From: Faecalibacterium prausnitzii
GTDB taxonomy: Bacteria > Bacillota > Clostridia > Oscillospirales > Ruminococcaceae
Assembly (NCBI RefSeq): GCF_003287495.1
Contig: NZ_PRLE01000002.1
Span: forward strand, 372,001 to 436,000
Length of the DNA: 64,000 bases
Direction of reading: 5' to 3'
The position numbers and the translations under genes were made by a program. A model generated the notes under the pieces. The model saw only the letters and a list, made by a program, of their open reading frames with translations, ran no database searches and was not told where the DNA came from. Of this stretch, positions 50,861-58,908 are shown piece by piece (within the stretch, counting starts at the first letter, position 1; each line of letters begins with the position of its first letter).

Positions 50861-51653
50861 ACGCGCACCACCTTTTCCAAATCATTTCCCATATCTTGTC
50901 CTGAAGCGTCTGCGAGAGCACGCCGTCCAGCCCTTCCATCAGTATCCGCCTGTCGCTATCGTGCAGCGGCGTCAGCTTTGGCATTTTATCCTTCGGAATG
51001 ATACGCAGGTTATCCCATGTGGACTTTGAGCCGATAAAGTTGTTGCAGGGCTTGTCGGCCATCACATCGAACGCAGCCGCCGCAGCATCATCCGGGCAGC
51101 TGCAAAGCAGAGAGAGGCCGTGGTCAAACAGGGGAGCCAGACGAATCGTCTTCTTTCGGCTGTTGCGCAGCACCTCAATATTGGCACCGTGGCGATCCCG
51201 GTTCAGGATCAGATAGTCTACGATCAGCATCTGATAAACATAGTCTTCCCATCCCATACGGATGCAGAAATCCAAAGCGGACTCATCCGGCAACGCTTCC
51301 AACTCTTTGTAGGCATCCAAAGCGGTCTTGGACTCACTCTTTGCCTTGAAATCCTCCGAAGCGCAGAGATAAACTTCGTGGGTTCTGCCATCCACCGAAA
51401 CATCTGCATGGATCAGCTGATAGGACAGATGAGGAATCCCCAACATCGTCAGCAGCCGGTCAACGATCAGCTCGTTCACGCACTCATGCCCGATGACTCC
51501 ACGCGCCTTATCGAAGTTCGAGAGCTTGTAATAGGTCTTCTTTCCGCCGAGTTCGGAGTATGCTTTCAGAAAAGAACCGGCAGTTCCGGAAGAATTGCGA
51601 TAGACTGACCACGACAAATACGTCAGGTCCTGCTTTTCTTTCATCAGCTGCAT
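50835..51653 (-). CDS. HipA-like serine/threonine kinase
   Basis: A 272-residue protein with the kinase core of the HipA_C/CtkA type. The catalytic loop is NRDRHGANIE at 151-160 (Asp153 base, Asn158 metal ligand). The metal-binding FDHG is at 176-179 in LAPLFDHGLSLL. The N-terminal glycine loop is weak (SSGTAGSFLKAY). Length is short compared with ~440 residues of HipA, lacking its N-terminal subdomain, as in CtkA-like kinases. HipA toxins phosphorylate tRNA synthetases and arrest growth; the target here is unknown. It is first in a two-gene operon with a promoter carrying two palindromic operators. Confidence 0.85.
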   Translation of the reverse strand: MQLMKEKQDLTYLSWSVYRNSSGTAGSFLKAYSELGGKKTYYKLSNFDKARGVIGHECVNELIVDRLLTMLGIPHLSYQLIHADVSVDGRTHEVYLCASEDFKAKSESKTALDAYKELEALPDESALDFCIRMGWEDYVYQMLIVDYLILNRDRHGANIEVLRNSRKKTIRLAPLFDHGLSLLCSCPDDAAAAAFDVMADKPCNNFIGSKSTWDNLRIIPKDKMPKLTPLHDSDRRILMEGLDGVLSQTLQDKIWEMIWKRWCAYEDFCHSR

Positions 51654-51673
51654 GTATACCTCACCTCAAGATT

Positions 51674-51702
51674 ATTATATCTTTTCGCTTGTCATACGTC
51701 AA
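51674..51702 (-). promoter_or_regulatory. Promoter of the HipA-like operon
   Basis: Minus-strand TTGACG and perfect TATAAT with 17-bp spacing; operator 1 covers the -35 and adjoining spacer. Confidence 0.85.
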
Positions 51703-51736
51703 GTTTATTTTGGTGTATAACTTGTCGTATGACAAG
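51688..51736. promoter_or_regulatory. Pair of palindromic operators
   Basis: Operator 1 CTTGTCATACGTCAAG (51688-51703) and operator 2 CTTGTCGTATGACAAG (51721-51736) share the half-site CTTGTC/GACAAG. Their centres are 33 bp apart, three helical turns. One overlaps the -35, the other lies upstream. Confidence 0.8.
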
Positions 51737-51758
51737 TTTATCCGATTTTATGCCACAT

Positions 51759-51797
51759 AAAACCGCCGCCCCGATTTGAAGTCAGGGCGGCGGTTTT
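51759..51797 (-). terminator. Terminator of the AAA/DUF4143 gene
   Basis: A perfect 13-bp stem (51759-51771 with 51785-51797), ending in TTTT on the minus strand right after the stop codon. Confidence 0.88.
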
Positions 51798-51798
51798 G

Positions 51799-53583
51799 TC
51801 AAGCAAGGTTTCGCAGATATTCTTCCACATTCTGATACTGAATGCCGTCTATCTCTTGGCTTTCCCCGCGATAGAGGACGAACTTTCCGGTGATCGGGCC
51901 ATAGCGGTGCTCGGTCTGGGCGCATTTTTGCTCGTCGATCAGATGGCGGCACTGCTGTGGGACAGCTTCCTCGCTGTGCTTGATCTCGAAAATCCGGCAG
52001 GAGCCTGCCTCCGGGTCAAATACCACCATGTCAAATTCGCCCACGGGGAATTGCAGGACAAACACCTGCTTCTTGGGGTTTGCCAGCTTGGTTTCCAGCA
52101 GGACGATGTCCTCCAGCATCCGCCCCTTGATCTCGGTCAGGATGCGCTGCTGCACAGCGGTGCGCTCTGTCAGAGACAGCGCGCTGAACGTTTCATCCAG
52201 CAGCAAACTGCGGATCAGCGCATCCGCCTGCGCATAGCGGAGTCCCGGCTGTGCGATCACCGTGCGGCTGGACTTCGTGCTGACATCCGGCAGGTGCAAC
52301 ACGTCGACCTCCCGCGTTAAGTCCAGCAAGTCCAGATACTCCTTGATCTCCGCCGCGTGAACATCGTCCAGTTTTACGGTTTGTTCCGCCTTGTTGCGGA
52401 TCTCCAGCAGCTTCCGCAGACTGTCGGTCACGGCAGCCAAATCCACGCGGTCGAGAATATCTGTAGGATTTGTGCGGTCACGGCGCAGGTTGCTGGCGGA
52501 AATGCCAAGGTCATGGGACTTCCAATCCTGCGCCAGCACCTCCAGCGTGAAGCGGTGGTTGATGTCCTCCACCACCCGGTTGATGGCGCTGGTCAACTCG
52601 CCCTTCTCGTATAAATCCCGCAGATGGCGGAAGTGCCCCTCGTACTGATAGCAGCGCAAGGAGTGCTGGATATTGCGGGCAATGGCGGTGTCCACATATT
52701 CGTCGGTGCTTTCCTTGCTGGCAAACGTGGAGGTCTCGTTGTAGTGAACGCCGCCGAGACTCATGGTGCCGCCGTAGCGGATATACTCGTCGATGCCATG
52801 GATGCCGAGGACAGATTCAAACTCGCGGTAAGGGATGAAGGTGGTATGCAGCAGGATGCAACGGTCATAGAGCTGTTCATCCTCGGTAAAGAGAAAGCCC
52901 AGCGAGTCCGTGCCGGAGAGCACGATCTTCATACCGCAGGCCGCAAACACATCAGAAAACAGCGCCGCGCCCTCGATGAAATCCTCCATCAGCGTCACCT
53001 CGTCGAGGAACACATAGCGAAAGCCCTGCGCTTCCAGCGCCTTGAGGTCACGGTTCACGTCTGCCAGCGTGTCTTTTGCGGTGATCTGAATGAACGCTGC
53101 CTTAGCAAGCTGCGTGTCGCTCATCTCCGCGAAAATCTGGCGGATCATGGTGGTTTTCCCCGTCCGGCGCAGGCCGTAGAGAATGAACACCTTGTCCTGC
53201 GGCTCACCGTATACAATGTCGTGCAGCTGCCGGAAGCACTCGCGCCTGCGATAGTCGCGAACAGATGCCGCAAAGGAACGCAGCGCCTCGCCGGTGCGGA
53301 CATTGGTGGTAAACGCAGAAAGGTTCGCAGGTTTTGCCTTGGGCAGCTGCTTTTTCAGCACCTTCAGCTCCTGCTCCAGCGCCTTCCGCCGCTCGATCTG
53401 GGTGCGGAAATTCTCCAGTTCGTCCGCAGGAATAAACTTCTCCCGCCGCTTTTTGTTCTCCGTCCAACGGTGGTAGAAATAGTCCTTGCCTCTGACGGTT
53501 TTCTTCGTAACAGAGCCAGCGGGCAAAGCAGAAATCTGCTGTTCCAGCTCCGCCGCCCGCGCTTGCATTTCGGATAACTCCAT
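51799..53583 (-). CDS. AAA ATPase with C-terminal DUF4143-like nuclease-fold domain
   Basis: A 594-residue protein. The first ~80 residues (LPAGSVTKKTVRGKDYFYHRW then a coiled coil) match the small DUF6788 type. The P-loop ATPase follows with Walker A GLRRTGKT at 137-144 and Walker B FLDE with Asp194-Glu195. Near the C-terminus FDMVVFDPEAG and IFEIKH give an Asp...Glu-x-Lys pattern of the PD-(D/E)xK fold seen in DUF4143 proteins. These ATPases are widespread in mobile islands and of unknown role. GGAGGT lies before ATG 53583. Its promoter overlaps a long inverted repeat, which suggests tight repression. Confidence 0.85.
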   Translation of the reverse strand: MELSEMQARAAELEQQISALPAGSVTKKTVRGKDYFYHRWTENKKRREKFIPADELENFRTQIERRKALEQELKVLKKQLPKAKPANLSAFTTNVRTGEALRSFAASVRDYRRRECFRQLHDIVYGEPQDKVFILYGLRRTGKTTMIRQIFAEMSDTQLAKAAFIQITAKDTLADVNRDLKALEAQGFRYVFLDEVTLMEDFIEGAALFSDVFAACGMKIVLSGTDSLGFLFTEDEQLYDRCILLHTTFIPYREFESVLGIHGIDEYIRYGGTMSLGGVHYNETSTFASKESTDEYVDTAIARNIQHSLRCYQYEGHFRHLRDLYEKGELTSAINRVVEDINHRFTLEVLAQDWKSHDLGISASNLRRDRTNPTDILDRVDLAAVTDSLRKLLEIRNKAEQTVKLDDVHAAEIKEYLDLLDLTREVDVLHLPDVSTKSSRTVIAQPGLRYAQADALIRSLLLDETFSALSLTERTAVQQRILTEIKGRMLEDIVLLETKLANPKKQVFVLQFPVGEFDMVVFDPEAGSCRIFEIKHSEEAVPQQCRHLIDEQKCAQTEHRYGPITGKFVLYRGESQEIDGIQYQNVEEYLRNLA

Positions 53584-53617
53584 AGCGCACCTCCTGTGAG
53601 ATACTATTCTATGCAGA

Positions 53618-53646
53618 ATTATACCCAACTATACCCTCAAAGTCAA
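53618..53646 (-). promoter_or_regulatory. Promoter of the AAA/DUF4143 gene
   Basis: Minus-strand TTGACT and perfect TATAAT with 17-bp spacing. Confidence 0.85.
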
Positions 53647-53664
53647 TGGTATAGTGGGGTATAA
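53619..53664. promoter_or_regulatory. Long inverted repeat operator over the AAA/DUF4143 promoter
   Basis: TTATACCCAACTATACC (53619-53635) and GGTATAGTGGGGTATAA (53648-53664) are complementary at 16 of 17 positions. They flank the promoter core. Each arm itself holds two GGTATA units about one turn apart. Confidence 0.75.
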
Positions 53665-53682
53665 TTATTTTCTCCGAGCTGC

Positions 53683-53779
53683 TTAGCTACTAATATTCAA
53701 AGCACTTTCCTCAGCGTCTTCCTTGGTATTATACTTTCCCAAGTGAAATACGAATGGTGCCTTTGGCATAACCATCATC
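53683..53779 (-). pseudogene. 3' relic of a cysteine desulfurase gene
   Basis: The minus strand reads DDGYAKGTIRISLGK, then after a one-base shift YNTKEDAEESALNISS and a stop. GTIRISLGxYNT is the C-terminal signature of IscS/NifS/DndA-type cysteine desulfurases. Only about 32 codons remain, so it is dead. Confidence 0.7.
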
Positions 53780-53813
53780 AAGCCTATATCAGTGAAAACG
53801 AACGACAACATGC

Positions 53814-53963
53814 ATGCTCAACCGTGTGCCCCTCAAAGGGAAGAAGGGCAAGCATACCCACGTCTTTATTGACGAGTTCCATGTGGTATTTGTGAATGAG
53901 TTCGCGGCGCAGTTCGTCAACTCTGCACGACGGCAGTTCCGTAAGCGCAGCGCACAACTCTGA
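53814..53963 (+). pseudogene. Relic of a VirB4/TraE-type conjugation ATPase
   Basis: A 49-codon stretch reads MLNRVPLKGKKGKHTHVFID and continues EFHVVFVNEFAAQFVNSARR then QFRKRSAQL and a stop. The HVFIDEFH Walker-B segment and the F-x-NSxxRQFRKR pattern are those of VirB4-like ATPases of integrative conjugative elements. No other part of the gene is present. It marks the former presence of a conjugation module at this site. Confidence 0.7.
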
Positions 53964-54142
53964 CGATAGCTTCCGCGTGAATCAGCACCCAGTTGGCATT
54001 ATGAAATTCTCGGCTACGGTGTGCTGAATCCGTAAGCCGGGTTCAGAGATACGAGTTCGGTCCCCCCTAATTTTTGGTCGCGTTTAAATGTCAACTAAAA
54101 CCGACAACTTCTGAAAAATATCGCGGAAATACCCCGATATCC
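53964..54142. other. Gene-free junction region before the BREX-like operon
   Basis: Nothing I recognise. Composition switches here from GC-rich to AT-rich. Confidence 0.45.
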
Positions 54143-54171
54143 TTGAATTATTCGAGACCTTGTGATAAAAT
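54143..54171 (+). promoter_or_regulatory. Promoter of the Xre/BREX-like operon
   Basis: TTGAAT (54143-54148) and TAAAAT (54166-54171) with 17-bp spacing, 69 bases before the regulator ATG. Confidence 0.7.
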
Positions 54172-54240
54172 ATTCATTGATACCTGTAAAAATGGGTGTA
54201 TTGCGCCCTGATTGGGATAAATGAGAAAGGACGATCGGCT

Positions 54241-54444
54241 ATGCGCGTGAGCTATGACAGACTTTGGAAACTGATGAAGAACAATAAAATGACAAAACGC
54301 GATCTTGCTCAAGCTGCCAGATTCAGTCAATACATGATGGGGCAATTTACCAAAAACGAGTATGTTTCCCTAAAAGAGATTGCGACTCTTTGTGGTATCT
54401 TCCATTGTGATATTGGGGATGTTGTTGAGATAATCGAGGACTAG
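54241..54444 (+). CDS. Small Xre-family regulator
   Basis: A 67-residue helix-turn-helix protein of the short Cro/C1 type (MRVSYDRLWKLMKNNKMTKRDLAQAARFSQ ... FTKNEYVSLKEIATLCGIFHCDIGDVVEI; the piece shown is split for length). The HTH covers about residues 17-50. Such small regulators often sit at the head of restriction and toxin-antitoxin operons. AAAGGA precedes ATG 54241. Only four bases separate it from the next gene, so it is the first gene of the BREX-like transcript and the likely local regulator. Confidence 0.88.
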   Translation: MRVSYDRLWKLMKNNKMTKRDLAQAARFSQYMMGQFTKNEYVSLKEIATLCGIFHCDIGDVVEIIED

Positions 54445-54448
54445 CTGT

Positions 54449-56629
54449 ATGAATAGTCAGCCTAAATGGGATATATACGAATCCGTAGTACTTTTAAACG
54501 GTTACCTCTTAGCTTGTAAAAAGAGTGAACCAAGAGCCTATATTATCAGGCGTGTTTCGGCGGACTTACGAGCCATGGCCATACATCGAGGGCGGAAGAT
54601 TGATGAGATTTTTCGAAATGAAAACGGTATATCTTATCAAATGCAAAGCATGGATTCTGCCTATAAAGGCCGAAAAATTTATGTTCCTGCAACTAAGCTG
54701 TTTCAAGAAACGGTAAGCTTGTATAGAAATCAAAACAGCAGATTTCAGGAATTGCTCAAGGAAGCAAGATATATGATTGAACATGACATTGCACACCCCG
54801 CCCTGAATGATACAGATGTATTTGTCGTAGATTTTAACGACTGCCCGGACATGTCGTTTGCGCGTGTAAACAGTCTCACATATAGAGGGCAGGCAATACT
54901 GATCCGTCCTAAATGGCGTGACCTTTATATAGCGCTTCTGAAAAAACTCTATGCTGATTATTCAAATGAAATTGATAGTGTAGTTGGAAAAGTGTATGGA
55001 AGAGCGTCAGCTCCGTTTGTTGGAAACTGTCATTCTATTTCTTTAATGCGTTCTCCGGGTGAATTCGCTCCTGACAGATATGTAGAACTAAACATATCCG
55101 CAACTACAGTCATTGTAAATATAAAAACTATGCTAGATATCTGCGGTACAAGTTACGAGGATGTCAACATCACTTACACCAAGAGCAATAAGGACCAAAT
55201 GGAAGCACTTTTAAATGTTCAAAATATTCGGACAGTTTTTTCAGCCGAGTTGCTTTCAATTGCGGGGACGATTATTTCTGATATCTTTCCGAATGGCCTT
55301 CGCAAGTCATCGCAAATTGCGAGAAAGAAATTTGCAGCTGCTTATAAAAATACTACAGGCAGAGACTTCCAAGACAATATAGATCTTGATGCACTTGCTC
55401 TTCAGGTTGGATTGGAGTATGAAGACAAGATATATGTTCCTTCTAAGGAAACGAAGGAATTTCTCAAGAAGTTAATCGATAATATTCGGGAACAAGAATA
55501 TCGTTTAGTGTATTACGAAGAACTGTACAACGCTTTTTCAGAACAGCTTTCTGCGGATAAGATTTTCTCGGCAGAGATGTTAAAAACGGTACTTGAGGCT
55601 GTTGCGCCTGAAATGGTTTTCTATAAGGCATATGCGTGCTTTTCAAAGAACGACTCTTTGGTTGATGACATAATACGTGCTTACGGGAATGATATATATA
55701 TCGACTACCAGGAGATAAAAAGTCGCCTGCCGTATGTTGACCTTTATCAGATTCGTTTGACCTGTTCCAGAAGCCCTGAGTTCGTCTCTATGGGCGACGA
55801 AGTATATGCTCTTTCTGGGAAAATATATTTGTCGAAAAACGATGTTGAAGCCGCAAGGAGAAGTATAGAAGAAGATATAACCGAAAATAACTTTTCCAAG
55901 CTTGGAAGCATTGATGTTTATGAAAGTGAATGCATGAATCCCGGCATCAATGCTTCTGCATTGCAGACGCTCCTGTTTGATAGGTATCTATCGGAAGATT
56001 ACGACAGGAAGCGCTCAATCATCACAAGAAAAGGCGCAGAAGTCCGAGTGTACGATGTGATGAAGAAGTTTTGCCTTGAACACGAGCAGATATCCGTTAA
56101 TGAGATAGAAGCATATGAACGGGATATCAGTGGTCGCTTCACATACGGATTAAGCGCCGCTTTTGACGGCATGATCAGAGTTGACAAAGAAACATTTGTG
56201 CATAACGATATGGTGTCTTTTGATGTCGAAGCAATCGACTACGCAATCTCGATGTATGTTCAAAATAGCGTGGTTCCTTTGGCTGACATTAAAAGTTTTA
56301 CTTCCTTTCCCTATGTTGAGGACTTCCCATGGAACTCTTTTCTACTAGACAGTTTTTGCAGTCATTACAGCAAAGAATTTCGTTCAATGGGCGGTCCTGC
56401 AAAGCAGGATATTATCGGCGCAATATACCCGATTCATATGACTTTTGACAACTACACATCTCTTCTGGCAAAAGCCGCCGCAGGTAGCGGATTGGAGCTG
56501 ACGGAGAAAACGATTGGAGACTTCTTTTCTGCCCATAAATACTGGTTGAGAAGGAGTAAGCTCAATGAGGTTTTAGCGACAGCTCAGGAAATGAGACTCA
56601 AGGAGGAACAATCCCTTGTACGAATATAA
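54449..56629 (+). CDS. Unrecognised 726-residue protein at the head of the BREX-like operon
   Basis: I cannot assign this large soluble protein. The first ~110 residues (WDIYESVVLLNGYLLACKKS, then VSADLRAMAIHRGRKIDEIF, FRNENGISYQMQSMDSAYKG) form a compact block that looks like a domain in its own right. The rest is helical and charged, with no P-loop, methylase (NPPY, DPPY) or nuclease motif that I could find, and no membrane segment. The gene starts four bases after the Xre gene. Its end overlaps the start of the BrxP-like gene by 14 bases, so the three are co-expressed. The AT-rich codon use matches the genes downstream. It may be an accessory BREX component, a regulator or a passenger. Confidence 0.6.
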   Translation: MNSQPKWDIYESVVLLNGYLLACKKSEPRAYIIRRVSADLRAMAIHRGRKIDEIFRNENGISYQMQSMDSAYKGRKIYVPATKLFQETVSLYRNQNSRFQELLKEARYMIEHDIAHPALNDTDVFVVDFNDCPDMSFARVNSLTYRGQAILIRPKWRDLYIALLKKLYADYSNEIDSVVGKVYGRASAPFVGNCHSISLMRSPGEFAPDRYVELNISATTVIVNIKTMLDICGTSYEDVNITYTKSNKDQMEALLNVQNIRTVFSAELLSIAGTIISDIFPNGLRKSSQIARKKFAAAYKNTTGRDFQDNIDLDALALQVGLEYEDKIYVPSKETKEFLKKLIDNIREQEYRLVYYEELYNAFSEQLSADKIFSAEMLKTVLEAVAPEMVFYKAYACFSKNDSLVDDIIRAYGNDIYIDYQEIKSRLPYVDLYQIRLTCSRSPEFVSMGDEVYALSGKIYLSKNDVEAARRSIEEDITENNFSKLGSIDVYESECMNPGINASALQTLLFDRYLSEDYDRKRSIITRKGAEVRVYDVMKKFCLEHEQISVNEIEAYERDISGRFTYGLSAAFDGMIRVDKETFVHNDMVSFDVEAIDYAISMYVQNSVVPLADIKSFTSFPYVEDFPWNSFLLDSFCSHYSKEFRSMGGPAKQDIIGAIYPIHMTFDNYTSLLAKAAAGSGLELTEKTIGDFFSAHKYWLRRSKLNEVLATAQEMRLKEEQSLVRI

Positions 56630-58895
56630 ATACGATGCCGAAACTGGCGGCATAATACTTACAGATACTACTTCACTTGTATCAAAAGAGCCGAGACCAG
56701 TCTATGCTCAGGAGCTTGATTATCTGGGCGTTGATGATTATCTGATATACGAGAAGCAGCAGGATGTCCCTTATATGTGGGCTGAGGCCGCGCGGTATAT
56801 CTACAAGGGAGAAGTCATTTTCAATACAAAGGGCGGCTCGCTTTACGAAAAGCCTACGCTGGAATTCGCAATGAAAGAAGAAAACGGTGAGAAGGTTCGT
56901 GTAATTCCAAACGGTACAGTTCTTGAGAAAATCGACATCTCCGCTATGGTAGAAGCGAACAGAGACTCGCTTGCAATTATAGAACAGATAACAGTCAAAA
57001 AAATCTATGATGTGTATAAGCGTCGGCAGAAATCACTTGATTGTTTCCATGTTGCCTTTTCCGGCGGCAAAGACAGCATAGTACTTCTTGAGCTTGTGAA
57101 AAAAGCATTGCCGAGAAGCAGCTATATGGTTGTATTCGGTGATACAAAGATGGAATTTCCGGATACATATGAACTGGTTGATATTGTCGAGAAGCAATGC
57201 AAAGAGGAGGGTATAAACTTCTACCGTGCGGCATCGCATTTCGAACCGGAAGAAAGTTGGCGTCTGTTCGGACCTCCCTCCAGGGTTCTTCGCTGGTGCT
57301 GTACTGTTCACAAGGCCGCACCTCAGACGCTGAAAATCCGTGAGGTTTTGGGAAAGAACGACTATGTGGGAATGGACTTTGTCGGAGTAAGAGCGCATGA
57401 AAGTGCCACTCGTGCCACTTATGACGAGGAAAATTTCGGGAAGAAGCAAAAAGGACAGTATTCCCATAACCCGATATTGGAATGGACATCTGCGGAAATT
57501 TGGCTGTACATCTTTTCGCATAACCTTCCGATTAATAACACCTACAAAAAAGGAAACTCCAGAGCAGGCTGCCTGTTTTGCCCGATGGGTGGCGGTAAAT
57601 CAGATAGCTTTAGATATCTTTGCTATAAGAATGAAATAGATAAATATACTGATATTATTAGAGATACCATTGCTGATAAAAATATAAACACATATATAAC
57701 AAATGGAGGCTGGATCGAACGTAAAAACGGAAGAGATATTATTGGCAATGAAACGAAGTACACTGAAGAGATAATTGGAGACAATCTTGTTATCACAATT
57801 AAGAATCCATCAACTGATTGGCATGAATGGATAAAGACGCTTGGCGAAGTTAGCTTTGAATATGATGTCGAGCAGATAAGTAACGGATTTAGAATTACCG
57901 TCCCAAAGCAATACGATAAAAGTAGCGAATGCAAGCTCTTCAAACAGGTGTTTCACAAAGCAGCATACTGTGTAAAGTGTGGGGTTTGCGAAGCAAATTG
58001 TAGAAACGGGTGTATTTCCTTTAAAGATGGATTGGTGATTACCAATTGCTTGCACTGTAAGCAATGTCATAATATAGATGATGGCTGTTTAGCTTATCAC
58101 TCTATGCAGTTACCAAAAAACGGAGGGAGAGTAATGAAGAGTATAAACACGTTTGCAGACCATGCCCCCAAAATTGAGTGGATCCAAAATTTCTTTGAAA
58201 AAGGAAATGAGTTTTTTACAGATAATACACTTGGTCCTATGCAAATTAGCATGTTTAAACGGTTTTTATCAGATGCAAAACTGGCTGAGAAAAACAAAAC
58301 AACCCAGTTTTACGATGTTGTAACGCGATTAGGGTGGGAGTCGGAGGAAGCGTGGGGATTGATACTTGTCCAACTGGCTTATCAAAATCCGCAAATAAAG
58401 TGGTATATTGATAATATGCCGATTAACGAGACATTTCCGCGTCAGTACCTTGAGGATAAACTTGTTGAAGCTGAAATCAGTCCGAAGGATGCAAAATCTA
58501 TTCTCAAGGCATTTAAGAGACTGACTGAAATTCCATTAGGATATGTCATCAACTTTGGAATAACGGAGAATTCTGGGCGTCAAATATCCTCTTTGCGACG
58601 CTGCAAGAGCACCTTATCGAGTAAGCTCGTTCTTCTCTATGCTCTGTATAGATATGCTGAGGCTTGCGAGGGATACTATCAGTTTAACCTGAGCACGCTG
58701 ATGGATGTAGCCATAGATTCCGTCGGTATCAGCCCGGTTAAGATATTCGGCTTTGAGCGAGATGAGCTGGAAGCAATGCTCAGAGGCCTTTCCGCAAAAT
58801 ACAATGACTTCATTGATGCAGACTTTACACACGATTTGGAGAAGATAGCACTGAGAGACTATCACACATCCGCAGATGTGCTCGATCTGTTTTAA
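56616..58895 (+). CDS. brxP: BrxP-like PAPS-reductase-family protein with ferredoxin-type cluster and DUF4007
   Basis: A 759-residue protein. A ~140-residue N-terminal part comes first, then a PP-loop PAPS-reductase domain with SGGKDS at 149-154 and later GCLFCPMGGGKSDS. A cysteine-rich region follows (YCVKCGVCEANC from Cys452, then CLHCKQC) like two 4Fe-4S ferredoxin motifs. The C-terminal ~220 residues fit DUF4007. The set matches BrxP of BREX type 4 and resembles DndC of phosphorothioation systems. PP-loop enzymes of this kind activate substrates with ATP; the role in BREX-4 is not settled. Start: TTG 56616, 9 bases after AGGAGG. The only alternative is a later in-frame codon without a ribosome site. 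Confidence 0.8.
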   Translation: MYEYKYDAETGGIILTDTTSLVSKEPRPVYAQELDYLGVDDYLIYEKQQDVPYMWAEAARYIYKGEVIFNTKGGSLYEKPTLEFAMKEENGEKVRVIPNGTVLEKIDISAMVEANRDSLAIIEQITVKKIYDVYKRRQKSLDCFHVAFSGGKDSIVLLELVKKALPRSSYMVVFGDTKMEFPDTYELVDIVEKQCKEEGINFYRAASHFEPEESWRLFGPPSRVLRWCCTVHKAAPQTLKIREVLGKNDYVGMDFVGVRAHESATRATYDEENFGKKQKGQYSHNPILEWTSAEIWLYIFSHNLPINNTYKKGNSRAGCLFCPMGGGKSDSFRYLCYKNEIDKYTDIIRDTIADKNINTYITNGGWIERKNGRDIIGNETKYTEEIIGDNLVITIKNPSTDWHEWIKTLGEVSFEYDVEQISNGFRITVPKQYDKSSECKLFKQVFHKAAYCVKCGVCEANCRNGCISFKDGLVITNCLHCKQCHNIDDGCLAYHSMQLPKNGGRVMKSINTFADHAPKIEWIQNFFEKGNEFFTDNTLGPMQISMFKRFLSDAKLAEKNKTTQFYDVVTRLGWESEEAWGLILVQLAYQNPQIKWYIDNMPINETFPRQYLEDKLVEAEISPKDAKSILKAFKRLTEIPLGYVINFGITENSGRQISSLRRCKSTLSSKLVLLYALYRYAEACEGYYQFNLSTLMDVAIDSVGISPVKIFGFERDELEAMLRGLSAKYNDFIDADFTHDLEKIALRDYHTSADVLDLF

Positions 58896-58908
58896 GAGGT
58901 GAAGGAGA

